Assembly (NCBI GenBank): GCA_030268105.1 | Contig: BSDZ01000016.1 | Span: 2,921,501 to 2,985,500 of the forward strand | DNA from: Volvox africanus | Lineage: Eukaryota; Chlorophyta; Chlorophyceae; Chlamydomonadales; Volvocaceae | DNA length: 64,000 nt | Reading direction: 5' to 3' | Position numbers and translations under genes: made by a program | Part shown: in pieces, positions 21,924-36,100 of the stretch | Layout: the number at the start of each line of letters is the position of its first letter | How positions within the stretch are numbered: the first letter of the stretch is position 1 | The notes under the pieces: model-generated | The model's database searches: none | What the model was told of the DNA's origin: nothing | Seen by the model: the letters and a program-made list of their open reading frames with translations, nothing else

Positions 21924-22143
21924 GGAACACGAAGCAATACCCTAGGTTTGCGTAATAGAAGCCGACTTCTATCGCAAAGGCAAGAGTACAAAGCGATTCG
22001 GTGAGCCTACCGACAGTACTCTTGAGAAGATTCAGTAAACTCAGCAAGTACTTGCCCAGCTGAGTCCTGATCTCCGTAGTTTGGGCGATGAGAGTCGCCA
22101 ACTGGTCCGGACGAAAGCCGGTCTCAGTCGTCGCGGCAAGCAA
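21904..22143 (-). other. 79-codon leader ORF repeated in array units (representative)
   Basis: Counterpart of the leader ORF at 18458-18712. It overlaps the gag-derived ORF start by 20 bases. Recurrent variants are AAM/AAT near the start and GKY/GNY (TACTTG/TAATTG), which help trace unit history. No domain recognised. It may be a gag N-terminal piece in another frame or a chance ORF in the leader. Confidence 0.25.
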
Positions 22144-23291
22144 TGCCGGTGCACTGAGATTACCTGCGACTCAGAGCGTACACTTACACAACAAGTGCAG
22201 CAATCTAAGCAAAAGCAATTAAACAATTACAAACCGGAAGCGGCGGCGTCCAAAACAGCGCGGCCTAGGTCTTTGGCAAAAGTATCTAGCGGTCCTCGTG
22301 GTTCGTCGCTGGAACTCGCCATAGAAAGAGCCTACTTCCGATTAGACAAAGAGAGACAGTTAGGCAACGAACCTGTCTCGATACCAATGTGTTGTACCTC
22401 TCCTTCGTGTTTGCTCATAAGTATCTGCACGTCTGAAGGCTTTTGACACCGATGCGCGAGCACTTGCAAGTACAACAAGGCAAGCGCGAGCAAACAGAGA
22501 CAGCGGAAGACTTCAAGACAAGAAGAGATATAACTTACAGTCTTACAGATCGAAGCGGTGCAATGGACGTAATCGCCGTCAGCGCCGGAAGCAAGCAATC
22601 ATCACGCGGCGGTGATAAGCGAAGTTTAGGCTTAGCTCGGGCTAAGTAGGATAGCGTATAGCAATAATAATGTAGAACACACGAGTGTTCTTCCGGTGCT
22701 GAATATCTTATCTTGCTTAGCCGTACTCGCATCTGTTATACTCGCAGCATCACAATGTCGTACGATTCACACTAGGAGGCCGATCCTAAGTGTGACAACC
22801 CTACTGCGTATAGGCGATGTCCAAGCATAACAATGTATAAGCCTTTCCGGCATTCGCATGATGCAAGGGTCCGAATAACGATATTCGGTTGCAAGGCATG
22901 CATCGCGACAAGTGCGGCGCTCTCAACGTGTGCTGTAATGAAGTAATATTATATCAAATAATATTACTTATCGTTTCGTAGCACGAGCATAATGCGCACT
23001 TCAATGCTTCGGGATTTCATGCATGCTAGGCGGATTTGCCATGATGCGATGTCGCGATGGATAATGATATCATGCCAAATGCATATATAAATGTACACGA
23101 ATACATTTATATCATGCAGGTTCATTTATATGCAATAATCATTCATGCGTTCATCAAGATAACACTTCGCCTTGTAGGGTCGCATCGACCTACGCATCGG
23201 CGGGAAACGAACCGTAGCACAATAAGTAGCACTTCACCTCGTAGCGTCGGATCGACCTACACATCGGCGGGAAACGAACCGTAGCACAACA

Positions 23292-26200
23292 ACGCACGTA
23301 CGCATGAGTTGCATTGGCTATGCTAGGGCTTGGTGTCTTTTCAGTCAGCGAGATATTAAGCCTAGGAACGGGAATTGACAATCTCATCACCTCAGGGATG
23401 GCATCGTGCCCTTGCGCTTGAGGTAACGGCAGAACCCGTGGTCCAGCAGTGTTGTCCATATTCGTATTAACTGCTGAATGTGGCACAATTAAGTGGGCAG
23501 GGGTCTGAAGGACAAGGGGCTCTTGAGTGGCTCGCGTGCCAACAGTCTCAAGACCTCTATCCGGAGCTCTAGCAGCCACAACAAAATCGGGTTGGCTAGC
23601 TAAGCTAGTGAGCGGCATATCATCGCGTTCCGTGGACATGGAACACGAAGCAATACCCTAGGTTTGCGTAATAGAAGCCGACTTCTATCGCAAAGGCAAG
23701 AGTACAAAGCGATTCGGTGAGCCTACCGACAGTACTCTTGAGAAGATTCAGTAAACTCAGCAAGTACTTGCCCAGCTGAGTCCTGATCTCCATAGTTTGG
23801 GCGATGAGAGTCGCCAACTGGTCCGGACGAAAGCCGGTCTCAGTCGTCGCGGCAAGCAATGCCGGTGCACTGAGATTACCTGCGACTCAGAGCGTACACT
23901 TACACAACAAGTGCAGCAATCTAAGCAAAAGCAATTAAACAATTACAAACCGGAAGCGGCGGCGTCCAAAACAGCGCGGCCTAGGTCTTCGGCAAAAGTA
24001 TCTAGCGGTCCTCGTGGTTCGTCGCTGGAACTCGCCATAGAAAGAGCCTACTTCCGATTAGACAAAGAGAGACAGTTAGGCAACGAACCTGTCTCGATAC
24101 CAATGTGTTGTACCTCTCCTTCGTGTTTGCTCATAAGTATCTGCACGTCTGAAGGCTTTCGACACCGATGCGCGAGCACTTGCAAGTACAACAAGGCAAG
24201 CGCGAGCAAACAGAGACAGCGGAAGACTTCAAGACAAGAAGAGATATAACTTACAGTCTTACAGATCGAAGCGGTGCAATGGACGTAATCGCCGTCAGCG
24301 CCGGAAGCAAGCAATCATCACGCGGCGGTGATAAGCGAAGTTTAGGCTTAGCTCGGGCTAAGTAGGATAGCGTATAGCAATAATAATGTAGAACACACGA
24401 GTGTTCTTCCGGTGTTGAATATCTTATCTTCCTTAGCCGTACTCGCATCTGTTATACTCGCAGCATCACAATGTCGTACGATTCACACTAGGAGGCCGAT
24501 CCTAAGTGTGACAACCCTACTGCGTATAGGCGATGTCCAAGCATAACAATGTATAAGCCTTTCCGGCATTCGCATGATGCAAGGGTCCGAATAACGATAT
24601 TCGGTTGCAAGGCATGCATCGCGACAAGTGCGGCGCTCTCAACGTGTGCTGTAATGAAGTAATATTATATCAAATAATATTACTTATCGTTTCGTAGCAC
24701 GAGCATAATGCGCACTTCAATGCTTCGGGATTTCATGCATGCTAGGCCGATTTGCCATGATGCGATGTCGCGATGGATAATGATATCATGCCAAATGCAT
24801 ATATAAATGTACACGAATACATTTATATCATGCAGGTTCATTTATATGCAATAATCATTCATGCGTTCATCAAGATAACACTTCGCCTTGTAGGGTCGCA
24901 TCGACCTACGCATCGGTGGGAAACGAACCGTAGCACAATAAGTAGCACTTCACCTCGTAGCGTCGGATCGACCTACACATCGGCGGGAAACGAACCGTAG
25001 CACAACAACGCACGTACGCATGAGTTGCATTGGCTATGCTAGGGCTTGGTGTCTTTTCAGTCAGCGAGATATTAAGCCTAGGAACGGGAATTGACAATCT
25101 CATCACCTCAGGGATGGCATCGTGCCCTTGCGCTTGAGGTAACGGCAGAACCCGTGGTCCAGCAGTGTTGTCCATATTCGTATTAACTGCTGAATGTGGC
25201 ACAATTAAGTGGGCAGGGGTCTGAAGGACAAGGGGCTCTTGAGTGGCTCGCGTGCCAACAGTCTCAAGACCTCTATCCGGAGCTCTAGCAGCCACAACAA
25301 AATCGGGTTGGCTAGCTAAGCTAGTGAGCGGCATATCATCGCGTTCCGTGGACATGGAACACGAAGCAATACCCTAGGTTTGCGTAATAGAAGCCGACTT
25401 CTATCGCAAAGGCAAGAGTACAAAGCGATTCGGTGAGCCTACCGACAGTACTCTTGAGAAGATTCAGTAAACTCAGCAAGTACTTGCCCAGCTGAGTCCT
25501 GATCTCCGTAGTTTGGGCGATGAGAGTCGCCAACTGGTCCGGACGAAAGCCGGTCTCAGTCGTCGCGGCAAGCAATGCCGGTGCACTGAGATTACCTGCG
25601 ACTCAGAGCGTACACTTACACAACAAGTGCAGCAATCTAAGCAAAAGCAATTAAACAATTACAAACCGGAAGCGGCGGCATCCAAAACAGCGCGGCCTAG
25701 GTCTTCGGCAAAAGTATCTAGCGGTCCTCGTGGTTCGTCGCTGGAACTCGCCATAGAAAGAGCCTACTTCCGATTAGACAAAGAGAGACAGTTAGGCAAC
25801 GAACCTGTCTCGATACCAATGTGTTGTACCTCTCCTTCGTGTTTGCTCATAAGTATCTGCACGTCTGAAGGCTTTCGACACCGATGCGCGAGCACTTGCA
25901 AGTACAACAAGGCAAGCGCGAGCAAACAGAGACAGCGGAAGACTTCAAGACAAGAAGAGATATAACTTACAGTCTTACAGATCGAAGCGGTGCAATGGAC
26001 GTAATCGCCGTCAGCGCCGGAAGCAAGCAATCATCACGCGGCGGTGATAAGCGAAGTTTAGGCTTAGCTTGGGCTAAGTAGGATAGCGTATAGCAATAAT
26101 AATGTAGAACACACGAGTGTTCTTCCGGTGCTGAATATCTTATCTTGCTTAGCCGTACTCGCATCTGTTATACTCGCAGCATCACAATGTCGTACGATTC

Positions 26201-29200
26201 ACACTAGGAGGCCGATCCTAAGTGTGACAACCCTACTGCGTATAGGCGATGTCCAAGCATAACAATGTATAAGCCTTTCCGGCATTCGCATGATGCAAGG
26301 GTCCGAATAACGATATTCGGTTGCAAGGCATGCATCGCGACAAGTGCGGCGCTCTCAACGTGTGCTGTAATGAAGTAATATTATATCAAATAATATTACT
26401 TATCGTTTCGTAGCACGAGCATAATGTGCACTTCAATGCTTCGGGATTTCATGCATGCTAGGCGGATTTGCCATGATGCGATGTCGCGATGGATAATGAT
26501 ATCATGCCAAATGCATATATAAATGTACACGAATACATTTATATCATGCAGGTTCATTTATATGCAATAATCATTCATGCGTTCATCAAGATAACACTTC
26601 GCCTTGTAGGGTCGCATCGACCTACGCATCGGCGGGAAACGAACCGTAGCACAATAAGTAGCACTTCACCTCGTAGCGTCGGATCGACCTACACATCGGC
26701 GGGAAACGAACCGTAGCACAACAACGCACGTACGCATGAGTTGCATTGGCTATGCTAGGGCTTGGTGTCTTTTCAGTCAGCGAGATATTAAGCCTAGGAA
26801 CGGGAATTGACAATCTCATCACCTCAGGGATGGCATCGTGCCCTTGCGCTTGAGGTAACGGCAGAACCCGTGGTCCAGCAGTGTTGTCCATATTCGTATT
26901 AACTGCTGAATGTGGCACAATTAAGTGGGCAGGGGTCTGAAGGACAAGGGGCTCTTGAGTGGCTCGCGTGCCAACAGTCTCAAGACCTCTATCCGGAGCT
27001 CTAGCAGCCACAACAAAATCGGGTTGGCTAGCTAAGCTAGTGAGCGGCATATCATCGCGTTCCGTGGACATGGAACACGAAGCAATACCCTAGGTTTGCG
27101 TAATAGAAGCCGACTTCTATCGCAAAGGCAAGAGTACAAAGCGATTCGGTGAGCCTACCGACAGTACTCTTGAGAAGATTCAGTAAACTCAGCAAGTACT
27201 TGCCCAGCTGAGTCCTGATCTCCGTAGTTTGGGCGATGAGAGTCGCCAACTGGTCCGGACGAAAGCCGGTCTCAGTCGTCGCGGCAAGCAATGCCGGTGC
27301 ACTGAGATTACCTGCGACTCAGAGCGTACACTTACACAACAAGTGCAGCAATCTAAGCAAAAGCAATTAAACAATTACAAACCGGAAGCGGCGGCGTCCA
27401 AAACAGCGCGGCCTAGGTCTTCGGCAAAAGTATCTAGCGGTCCTCGTGGTTCGTCGCTGGAACTCGCCATAGAAAGAGCCTACTTCCGATTAGACAAAGA
27501 GAGACAGTTAGGCAACGAACCTGTCTCGATACCAATGTGTTGTACCTCTCCTTCGTGTTTGCTCATAAGTATCTGCACGTCTGAAGGCTTTCGACACCGA
27601 TGCGCGAGCACTTGCAAGTACAACAAGGCAAGCGCGAGCAAACAGAGACAGCGGAAGACTTCAAGACAAGAAGAGATATAACTTACAGTCTTACAGATCG
27701 AAGCGGTGCAATGGACGTAATCGCCGTCAGCGCCGGAAGCAAGCAATCATCACGCGGCGGTGATAAGCGAAGTTTAGGCTTAGCTCGGGCTAAGTAGGAT
27801 AGCGTATAGCAATAATAATGTAGAACACACGAGTGTTCTTCCGGTGTTGAATATCTTATCTTCCTTAGCCGTACTCGCATCTGTTATACTCGCAGCATCA
27901 CAATGTCGTACGATTCACACTAGGAGGCCGATCCTAAGTGTGACAACCCTACTGCGTATAGGCGATGTCCAAGCATAACAATGTATAAGCCTTTCCGGCA
28001 TTCGCATGATGCAAGGGTCCGAATAACGATATTCGGTTGCAAGGCATGCATCGCGACAAGTGCGGCGCTCTCAACGTGTGCTGTAATGAAGTAATATTAT
28101 ATCAAATAATATTACTTATCGTTTCGTAGCACGAGCATAATGCGCACTTCAATGCTTCGGGATTTCATGCTTGCTAGGCGGATTTGCCATGATGCGATGT
28201 CGCGATGGATAATGATATCATGCCAAATGCATATATAAATGTACACGAATACATTTATATCATGCAGGTTCATTTATATGCAATAATCATTCATGCGTTC
28301 ATCAAGATAACACTTCGCCTTGTAGGGTCGCATCGACCTACGCATCGGCGGGAAACGAACCGTAGCACAATAAGTAGCACTTCACCTCGTAGCGTCGGAT
28401 CGACCTACACATCGGCGGGAAACGAACCGTAGCACAACAACGCACGTACGCATGAGTTGCATTGGCTATGCTAGGGCTTGGTGTCTTTTCAGTCAGCGAG
28501 ATATTAAGCCTAGGAACGGGAATTGACAATCTCATCACCTCAGGGATGGCATCGTGCCCTTGCGCTTGAGGTAACGGCAGAACCCGTGGTCCAGCAGTGT
28601 TGTCCATATTCGTATTAACTGCTGAATGTGGCACAATTAAGTGGGCAGGGGTCTGAAGGACAAGGGGCTCTTGAGTGGCTCGCGTGCCAACAGTCTCAAG
28701 ACCTCTATCCGGAGCTCTAGCAGCCACAACAAAATCGGGTTGGCTAGCTAAGCTAGTGAGCGGCATATCATCGCGTTCCGTGGACATGGAACACGAAGCA
28801 ATACCCTAGGTTTGCGTAATAGAAGCCGACTTCTATCGCAAAGGCAAGAGTACAAAGCGATTCGGTGAGCCTACCGACAGTACTCTTGAGAAGATTCAGT
28901 AAACTCAGCAAGTACTTGCCCAGCTGAGTCCTGATCTCCGTAGTTTGGGCGATGAGAGTCGCCAACTGGTCCGGACGAAAGCCGGTCTCAGTCGTCGCGG
29001 CAAGCAATGCCGGTGCACTGAGATTACCTGCGACTCAGAGCGTACACTTACACAACAAGTGCAGCAATCTAAGCAAAAGCAATTAAACAATTACAAACCG
29101 GAAGCGGCGGCATCCAAAACAGCGCGGCCTAGGTCTTCGGCAAAAGTATCTAGCGGTCCTCGTGGTTCGTCGCTGGAACTCGCCATAGAAAGAGCCTACT

Positions 29201-30155
29201 TCCGATTAGACAAAGAGAGACAGTTAGGCAACGAACCTGTCTCGATACCAATGTGTTGTACCTCTCCTTCGTGTTTGCTCATAAGTATCTGCACGTCTGA
29301 AGGCTTTCGACACCGATGCGCGAGCACTTGCAAGTACAACAAGGCAAGCGCGAGCAAACAGAGACAGCGGAAGACTTCAAGACAAGAAGAGATATAACTT
29401 ACAGTCTTACAGATCGAAGCGGTGCAATGGACGTAATCGCCGTCAGCGCCGGAAGCAAGCAATCATCACGCGGCGGTGATAAGCGAAGTTTAGGCTTAGC
29501 TCGGGCTAAGTAGGATAGCGTATAGCAATAATAATGTAGAACACACGAGTGTTCTTCCGGTGTTGAATATCTTATCTTGCTTAGCCGTACTCGCATCTGT
29601 TATACTCGCAGCATCACAATGTCGTACGATTCACACTAGGAGGCCGATCCTAAGTGTGACAACCCTACTGCGTATAGGCGATGTCCAAGCATAACAATGT
29701 ATAAGCCTTTCCGGCATTCGCATGATGCAAGGTTCCGAATAACGATATTCGGTTGCAAGGCATGCATCGCGACAAGTGCGGCGCTCTCAACGTGTGCTGT
29801 AATGAAGTAATATTATATCAAATAATATTACTTATCGTTTCGTAGCACGAGCATAATGCGCACTTCAATGCTTCGGGATTTCATGCATGCTAGGCGGATT
29901 TGCCATGATGCGATGTCGCGATGGATAATGATATCATGCCAAATGCATATATAAATGTACACAAATACATTTATATCATGCAGGTTCATTTATATGCAAT
30001 AATCATTCATGCGTTCATCAAGATAACACTTCGCCTTGTAGGGTCGCATCGACCTACGCATCGGCGGGAAACGAACCGTAGCACAATAAGTAGCACTTCA
30101 CCTCGTAGCGTCGGATCGACCTACACATCGGCGGGAAACGAACCGTAGCACAACA
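23292..30155 (-). repeat. Second dimeric higher-order repeat, block B
   Basis: Units alternate over four periods. LTRs near 24430 and 27865 carry CTTCCTTAGCC instead of CTTGCTTAGCC, 3,432 bp apart. The intervening internal segments near 25680 and 29111 carry GGCGGCATCC instead of GGCGGCGTCC, again 3,432 bp apart. This is independent of the dimer in block A, as the marker bases differ. Confidence 0.65.
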
Positions 30156-33100
30156 ACGCACGTACGCATGAGTTGCATTGGCTATGCTAGGGCTTGGTGT
30201 CTTTTCAGTCAGCGAGATATTAAGCCTAGGAACGGGAATTGACAATCTCATCACCTCAGGGATGGCATCGTGCCCTTGCGCTTGAGGTAACGGCAGAACC
30301 CGTGGTCCAGCAGTGTTGTCCATATTCGTATTAACTGCTGAATGTGGCACAATTAAGTGGGCAGGGGTCTGAAGGACAAGGGGCTCTTGAGTGGCTCGCG
30401 TGCCAACAGTCTCAAGACCTCTATCCGGAGCTCTAGCAGCCACAACAAAATCGGGTTGGCTAGCTAAGCTAGTGAGCGGCATATCATCGCGTTCCGTGGA
30501 CATGGAACACGAAGCAATACCCTAGGTTTGCGTAATAGAAGCCGACTTCTATCGCAAAGGCAAGAGTACAAAGCGATTCGGTGAGCCTACCGACAGTACT
30601 CTTGAGAAGATTCAGTAAACTCAGCAAGTACTTGCCCAGCTGAGTCCTGATCTCCGTAGTTTGGGCGATGAGAGTCGCCAACTGGTCCGGACGAAAGCCG
30701 GTCTCAGTCGTCGCGGCAAGCAATGCCGGTGCACTGAGATTACCTGCGACTCAGAGCGTACACTTACACAACAAGTGCAGCAATCTAAGCAAAAGCAATT
30801 AAACAATTACAAACCGGAAGCGGCGGCGTCCAAAACAGCGCGGCCTAGGTCTTCGGCAAAAGTATCTAGCGGTCCTCGTGGTTCGTCGCTGGAACTCGCC
30901 ATAGAAAGAGCCTACTTCCGATTAGACAAAGAGAGACAGTTAGGCAACGAACCTGTCTCGATACCAATGTGTTGTACCTCTCCTTCGTGTTTGCTCATAA
31001 GTATCTGCACGTCTGAAGGCTTTCGACACCGATGCGCGAGCACTTGCAAGTACAACAAGGCAAGCGTGAGCAAACAGAGACAGCGGAAGACTTCAAGACA
31101 AGAAGAGATATAACTTACAGTCTTACAGATCGAAGCGGTGCAATGGACGTAATCGCCGTCAGCGCCGGAAGCAAGCAATCATCACGCGGCGGTGATAAGC
31201 GAAGTTTAGGCTTAGCTCGGGCTAAGTAGGATAGCGTATAGCAATAATAATGTAGAACACACGAGTGTTCTTCCGGTGCTGAATATCTTATCTTGCTTAG
31301 CCGTACTCGCATCTGTTATACTCGCAGCATCACAATGTCGTACGATTCACACTAGGAGGCCGATCCTAAGTGTGACAACCCTACTGCGTATAGGCGATGT
31401 CCAAGCATAACAATGTATAAGCCTTTCCGGCATTCGCATGATGCAAGGGTCCGAATAACGATATTCGGTTGCAAGGCATGCATCGCGACAAGTGCGGCGC
31501 TCTCAACGTGTGCTGTAATGAAGTAATATTATATCAAATAATATTACTTATCGTTTCGTAGCACGAGCATAATGCGCACTTCAATGCTTCGGGATTTCAT
31601 GCATGCTAGGCGGATTTGCCATGATGCGATGTCGCGATGGATAATGATATCATGCCAAATGCATATATAAATGTACACGAATACATTTATATCATGCAGG
31701 TTCATTTATATGCAATAATCATTCATGCGTTCATCAAGATAACACTTCGCCTTGTAGGGTCGCATCGACCTACGCATCGGCGGGAAACGAACCGTAGCAC
31801 AATAAGTAGCACTTCACCTCGTAGCGTCGGATCGACCTACACATCGGCGGGAAACGAACCGTAGCACAACAACGCACGTACGCATGAGTTGCATTGGCTA
31901 TGCTAGGGCTTGGTGTCTTTTCAGTCAGCGAGATATTAAGCCTAGGAACGGGAATTGACAATCTCATCACCTCAGGGATGGCATCGTGCCCTTGCGCTTG
32001 AGGTAACGGCAGAACCCGTGGTCCAGCAGTGTTGTCCATATTCGTATTAACTGCTGAATGTGGCACAATTAAGTGGGCAGGGGTCTGAAGGACAAGGGGC
32101 TCTTGAGTGGCTCGCGTGCCAACAGTCTCAAGACCTCTATCCGGAGCTCTAGCAGCCACAACAAAATCGGGTTGGCTAGCTAAGCTAGTGAGCGGCATAT
32201 CATCGCGTTCCGTGGACATGGAACACGAAGCAATACCCTAGGTTTGCGTAATAGAAGCCGACTTCTATCGCAAAGGCAAGAGTACAAAGCGATTCGGTGA
32301 GCCTACCGACAGTACTCTTGAGAAGATTCAGTAAACTCAGCAAGTACTTGCCCAGCTGAGTCCTGATCTCCGTAGTTTGGGCGATGAGAGTCGCCAACTG
32401 GTCCGGACGAAAGCCGGTCTCAGTCGTCGCGGCAAGCAATGCCGGTGCACTGAGATTACCTGCGACTCAGAGCGTACACTTACACAACAAGTGCAGCAAT
32501 CTAAGCAAAAGCAATTAAACAATTACAAACCGGAAGCGGCGGCGTCCAAAACAGCGCGGCCTAGGTCTTCGGCAAAAGTATCTAGCGGTCCTCGTGGTTC
32601 GTCGCTGGAACTCGCCATAGAAAGAGCCTACTTCCGATTAGACAAAGAGAGACAGTTAGGCAACGAACCTGTCTCGATACCAATGTGTTGTACCTCTCCT
32701 TCGTGTTTGCTCATAAGTATCTGCACGTCTGAAGGCTTTCGACACCGATGCGCGAGCACTTGCAAGTACAACAAGGCAAGCGTGAGCAAACAGAGACAGC
32801 GGAAGACTTCAAGACAAGAAGAGATATAACTTACAGTCTTACAGATCGAAGCGGTGCAATGGACGTAATCGCCGTCAGCGCCGGAAGCAAGCAATCATCA
32901 CGCGGCGGTGATAAGCGAAGTTTAGGCTTAGCTCGGGCTAAGTAGGATAGCGTATAGCAATAATAATGTAGAACACACGAGTGTTCTTCCGGTGCTGAAT
33001 ATCTTATCTTGCTTAGCCGTACTCGCATCTGTTATACTCGCAGCATCACAATGTCGTACGATTCACACTAGGAGGCCGATCCTAAGTGTGACAACCCTAC

Positions 33101-36100
33101 TGCGTATAGGCGATGTCCAAGCATAACAATGTATAAGCCTTTCCGGCATTCGCATGATGCAAGGGTCCGAATAACGATATTCGGTTGCAAGGCATGCATC
33201 GCGACAAGTGCGGCGCTCTCAACGTGTGCTGTAATGAAGTAATATTATATCAAATAATATTACTTATCGTTTCGTAGCACGAGCATAATGCGCACTTCAA
33301 TGCTTCGGGATTTCATGCATGCTAGGCGGATTTGCCATGATGCGATGTCGCGATGGATAATGATATCATGCCAAATGCATATATAAATGTACACGAATAC
33401 ATTTATATCATGCAGGTTCATTTATATGCAATAATCATTCATGCGTTCATCAAGATAACACTTCGCCTTGTAGGGTCGCATCGACCTACGCATCGGCGGG
33501 AAACGAACCGTAGCACAATAAGTAGCACTTCACCTCGTAGCGTCGGATCGACCTACACATCGGCGGGAAACGAACCGTAGCACAACAACGCACGTACGCA
33601 TGAGTTGCATTGGCTATGCTAGGGCTTGGTGTCTTTTCAGTCAGCGAGATATTAAGCCTAGGAACGGGAATTGACAATCTCATCACCTCAGGGATGGCAT
33701 CGTGCCCTTGCGCTTGAGGTAACGGCAGAACCCGTGGTCCAGCAGTGTTGTCCATATTCGTATTAACTGCTGAATGTGGCACAATTAAGTGGGCAGGGGT
33801 CTGAAGGACAAGGGGCTCTTGAGTGGCTCGCGTGCCAACAGTCTCAAGACCTCTATCCGGAGCTCTAGCAGCCACAACAAAATCGGGTTGGCTAGCTAAG
33901 CTAGTGAGCGGCATATCATCGCGTTCCATGGACATGGAACACGAAGCAATACCCTAGGTTTGCGTAATAGAAGCCGACTTCTATCGCAAAGGCAAGAGTA
34001 CAAAGCGATTCGGTGAGCCTACCGACAGTACTCTTGAGAAGATTCAGTAAACTCAGCAAGTAATTGCCCAGCTGAGTCCTGATCTCCGTAGTTTGGGCGA
34101 TGAGAGTCGCCAACTGGTCCGGACGAAAGCCGGTCTCAGTCGTCGCGGCAAGCAATGCCGGTGCACTGAGATTACCTGCGACTCAGAGCGTACACTTACA
34201 CAACAAGTGCAGCAATCTAAGCAAAAGCAATTAAACAATTACAAACCGGAAGTGGCGGCGTCCAAAACAGCGCGGCCTAGGTCTTCGGCAAAAGTATCTA
34301 GCGGTCCTCGTGGTTCGTCGCTGGAACTCGCCATAGAAAGAGCCTACTTCCGATTAGACAAAGAGAGACAGTTAGGCAACGAACCTGTCTCGATACCAAT
34401 GTGTTGTACCTCTCCTTCGTGTTTGCTCATAAGTATCTGCATGTCTGAAGGCTTTCGACACCGATGCGCGAGCACTTGCAAGTACAACAAGGCAAGCGCG
34501 AGCAAACAGAGACAGCGGAAGACTTCAAGACAAGAAGAGATATAACTTACAGTCTTACAGATCGAAGCGGTGCAATGGACGTAATCGCCGTCAGCGCCGG
34601 AAGCAAGCAATCATCACGCGGCGGTGATAAGCGAAGTTTAGGCTTAGCTCGGGCTAAGTAGGATAGCGTATAGCAATAATAATGTAGAACACACGAGTGT
34701 TCTTCCGGTGCTGAATATCTTATCTTGCTTAGCCGTACTCGCATCTGTTATACTCGCAGCATCACAATGTCGTACGATTCACACTAGGAGGCCGATCCTA
34801 AGTGTGACAACCCTACTGCGTATAGGCGATGTCCAAGCATAACAATGTATAAGCCTTTCCGGCATTCGCATGATGCAAGGGTCCGAATAACGATATTCGG
34901 TTGCAAGGCATGCATCGCGACAAGTGCGGCGCTCTCAACGTGTGCTGTAATGAAGTAATATTATATCAAATAATATTACTTATCGTTTCGTAGCACGAGC
35001 ATAATGCGCACTTCAATGCTTCGGGATTTCATGCATGCTAGGCGGATTTGCCATGATGCGATGTCGCGATGGATAATGATATCATGCCAAATGCATATAT
35101 AAATGTACACGAATACATTTATATCATGCAGGTTCATTTATATGCAATAATCATTCATGCGTTCATCAAGATAACACTTCGCCTTGTAGGGTCGCATCGA
35201 CCTACGCATCGGCGGGAAACGAACCGTAGCACAATAAGTAGCACTTCACCTCGTAGCGTCGGATCGACCTACACATCGGCGGGAAACGAACCGTAGCACA
35301 ACAACGCACGTACGCATGAGTTGCATTGGCTATGCTAGGGCTTGGTGTCTTTTCAGTCAGCGAGATATTAAGCCTAGGAACGGGAATTGACAATCTCATC
35401 ACCTCAGGGATGGCATCGTGCCCTTGCGCTTGAGGTAACGGCAGAACCCGTGGTCCAGCAGTGTTGTCCATATTCGTATTAACTGCTGAATGTGGCACAA
35501 TTAAGTGGGCAGGGGTCTGAAGGACAAGGGGCTCTTGAGTGGCTCGCGTGCCAACAGTCTCAAGACCTCTATCCGGAGCTCTAGCAGCCACAACAAAATC
35601 GGGTTGGCTAGCTAAGCTAGTGAGCGGCATATCATCGCGTTCCGTGGACATGGAACACGAAGCAATACCCTAGGTTTGCGTAATAGAAGCCGACTTCTAT
35701 CGCAAAGGCAAGAGTACAAAGCGATTCGGTGAGCCTACCGACAGTACTCTTGAGAAGATTCAGTAAACTCAGCAAGTACTTGCCCAGCTGAGTCCTGATC
35801 TCCGTAGTTTGGGCGATGAGAGTCGCCAACTGGTCCGGACGAAAGCCGGTCTCAGTCGTCGCGGCAAGCAATGCCGGTGCACTGAGATTACCTGCGACTC
35901 AGAGCGTACACTTACACAACAAGTGCAGCAATCTAAGCAAAAGCAATTAAACAATTACAAACCGGAAGTGGCGGCGTCCAAAACAGCGCGGCCTAGGTCT
36001 TCGGCAAAAGTATCTAGCGGTCCTCGTGGTTCGTCGCTGGAACTCGCCATAGAAAGAGCCTACTTCCGATTAGACAAAGAGAGACAGTTAGGCAACGAAC

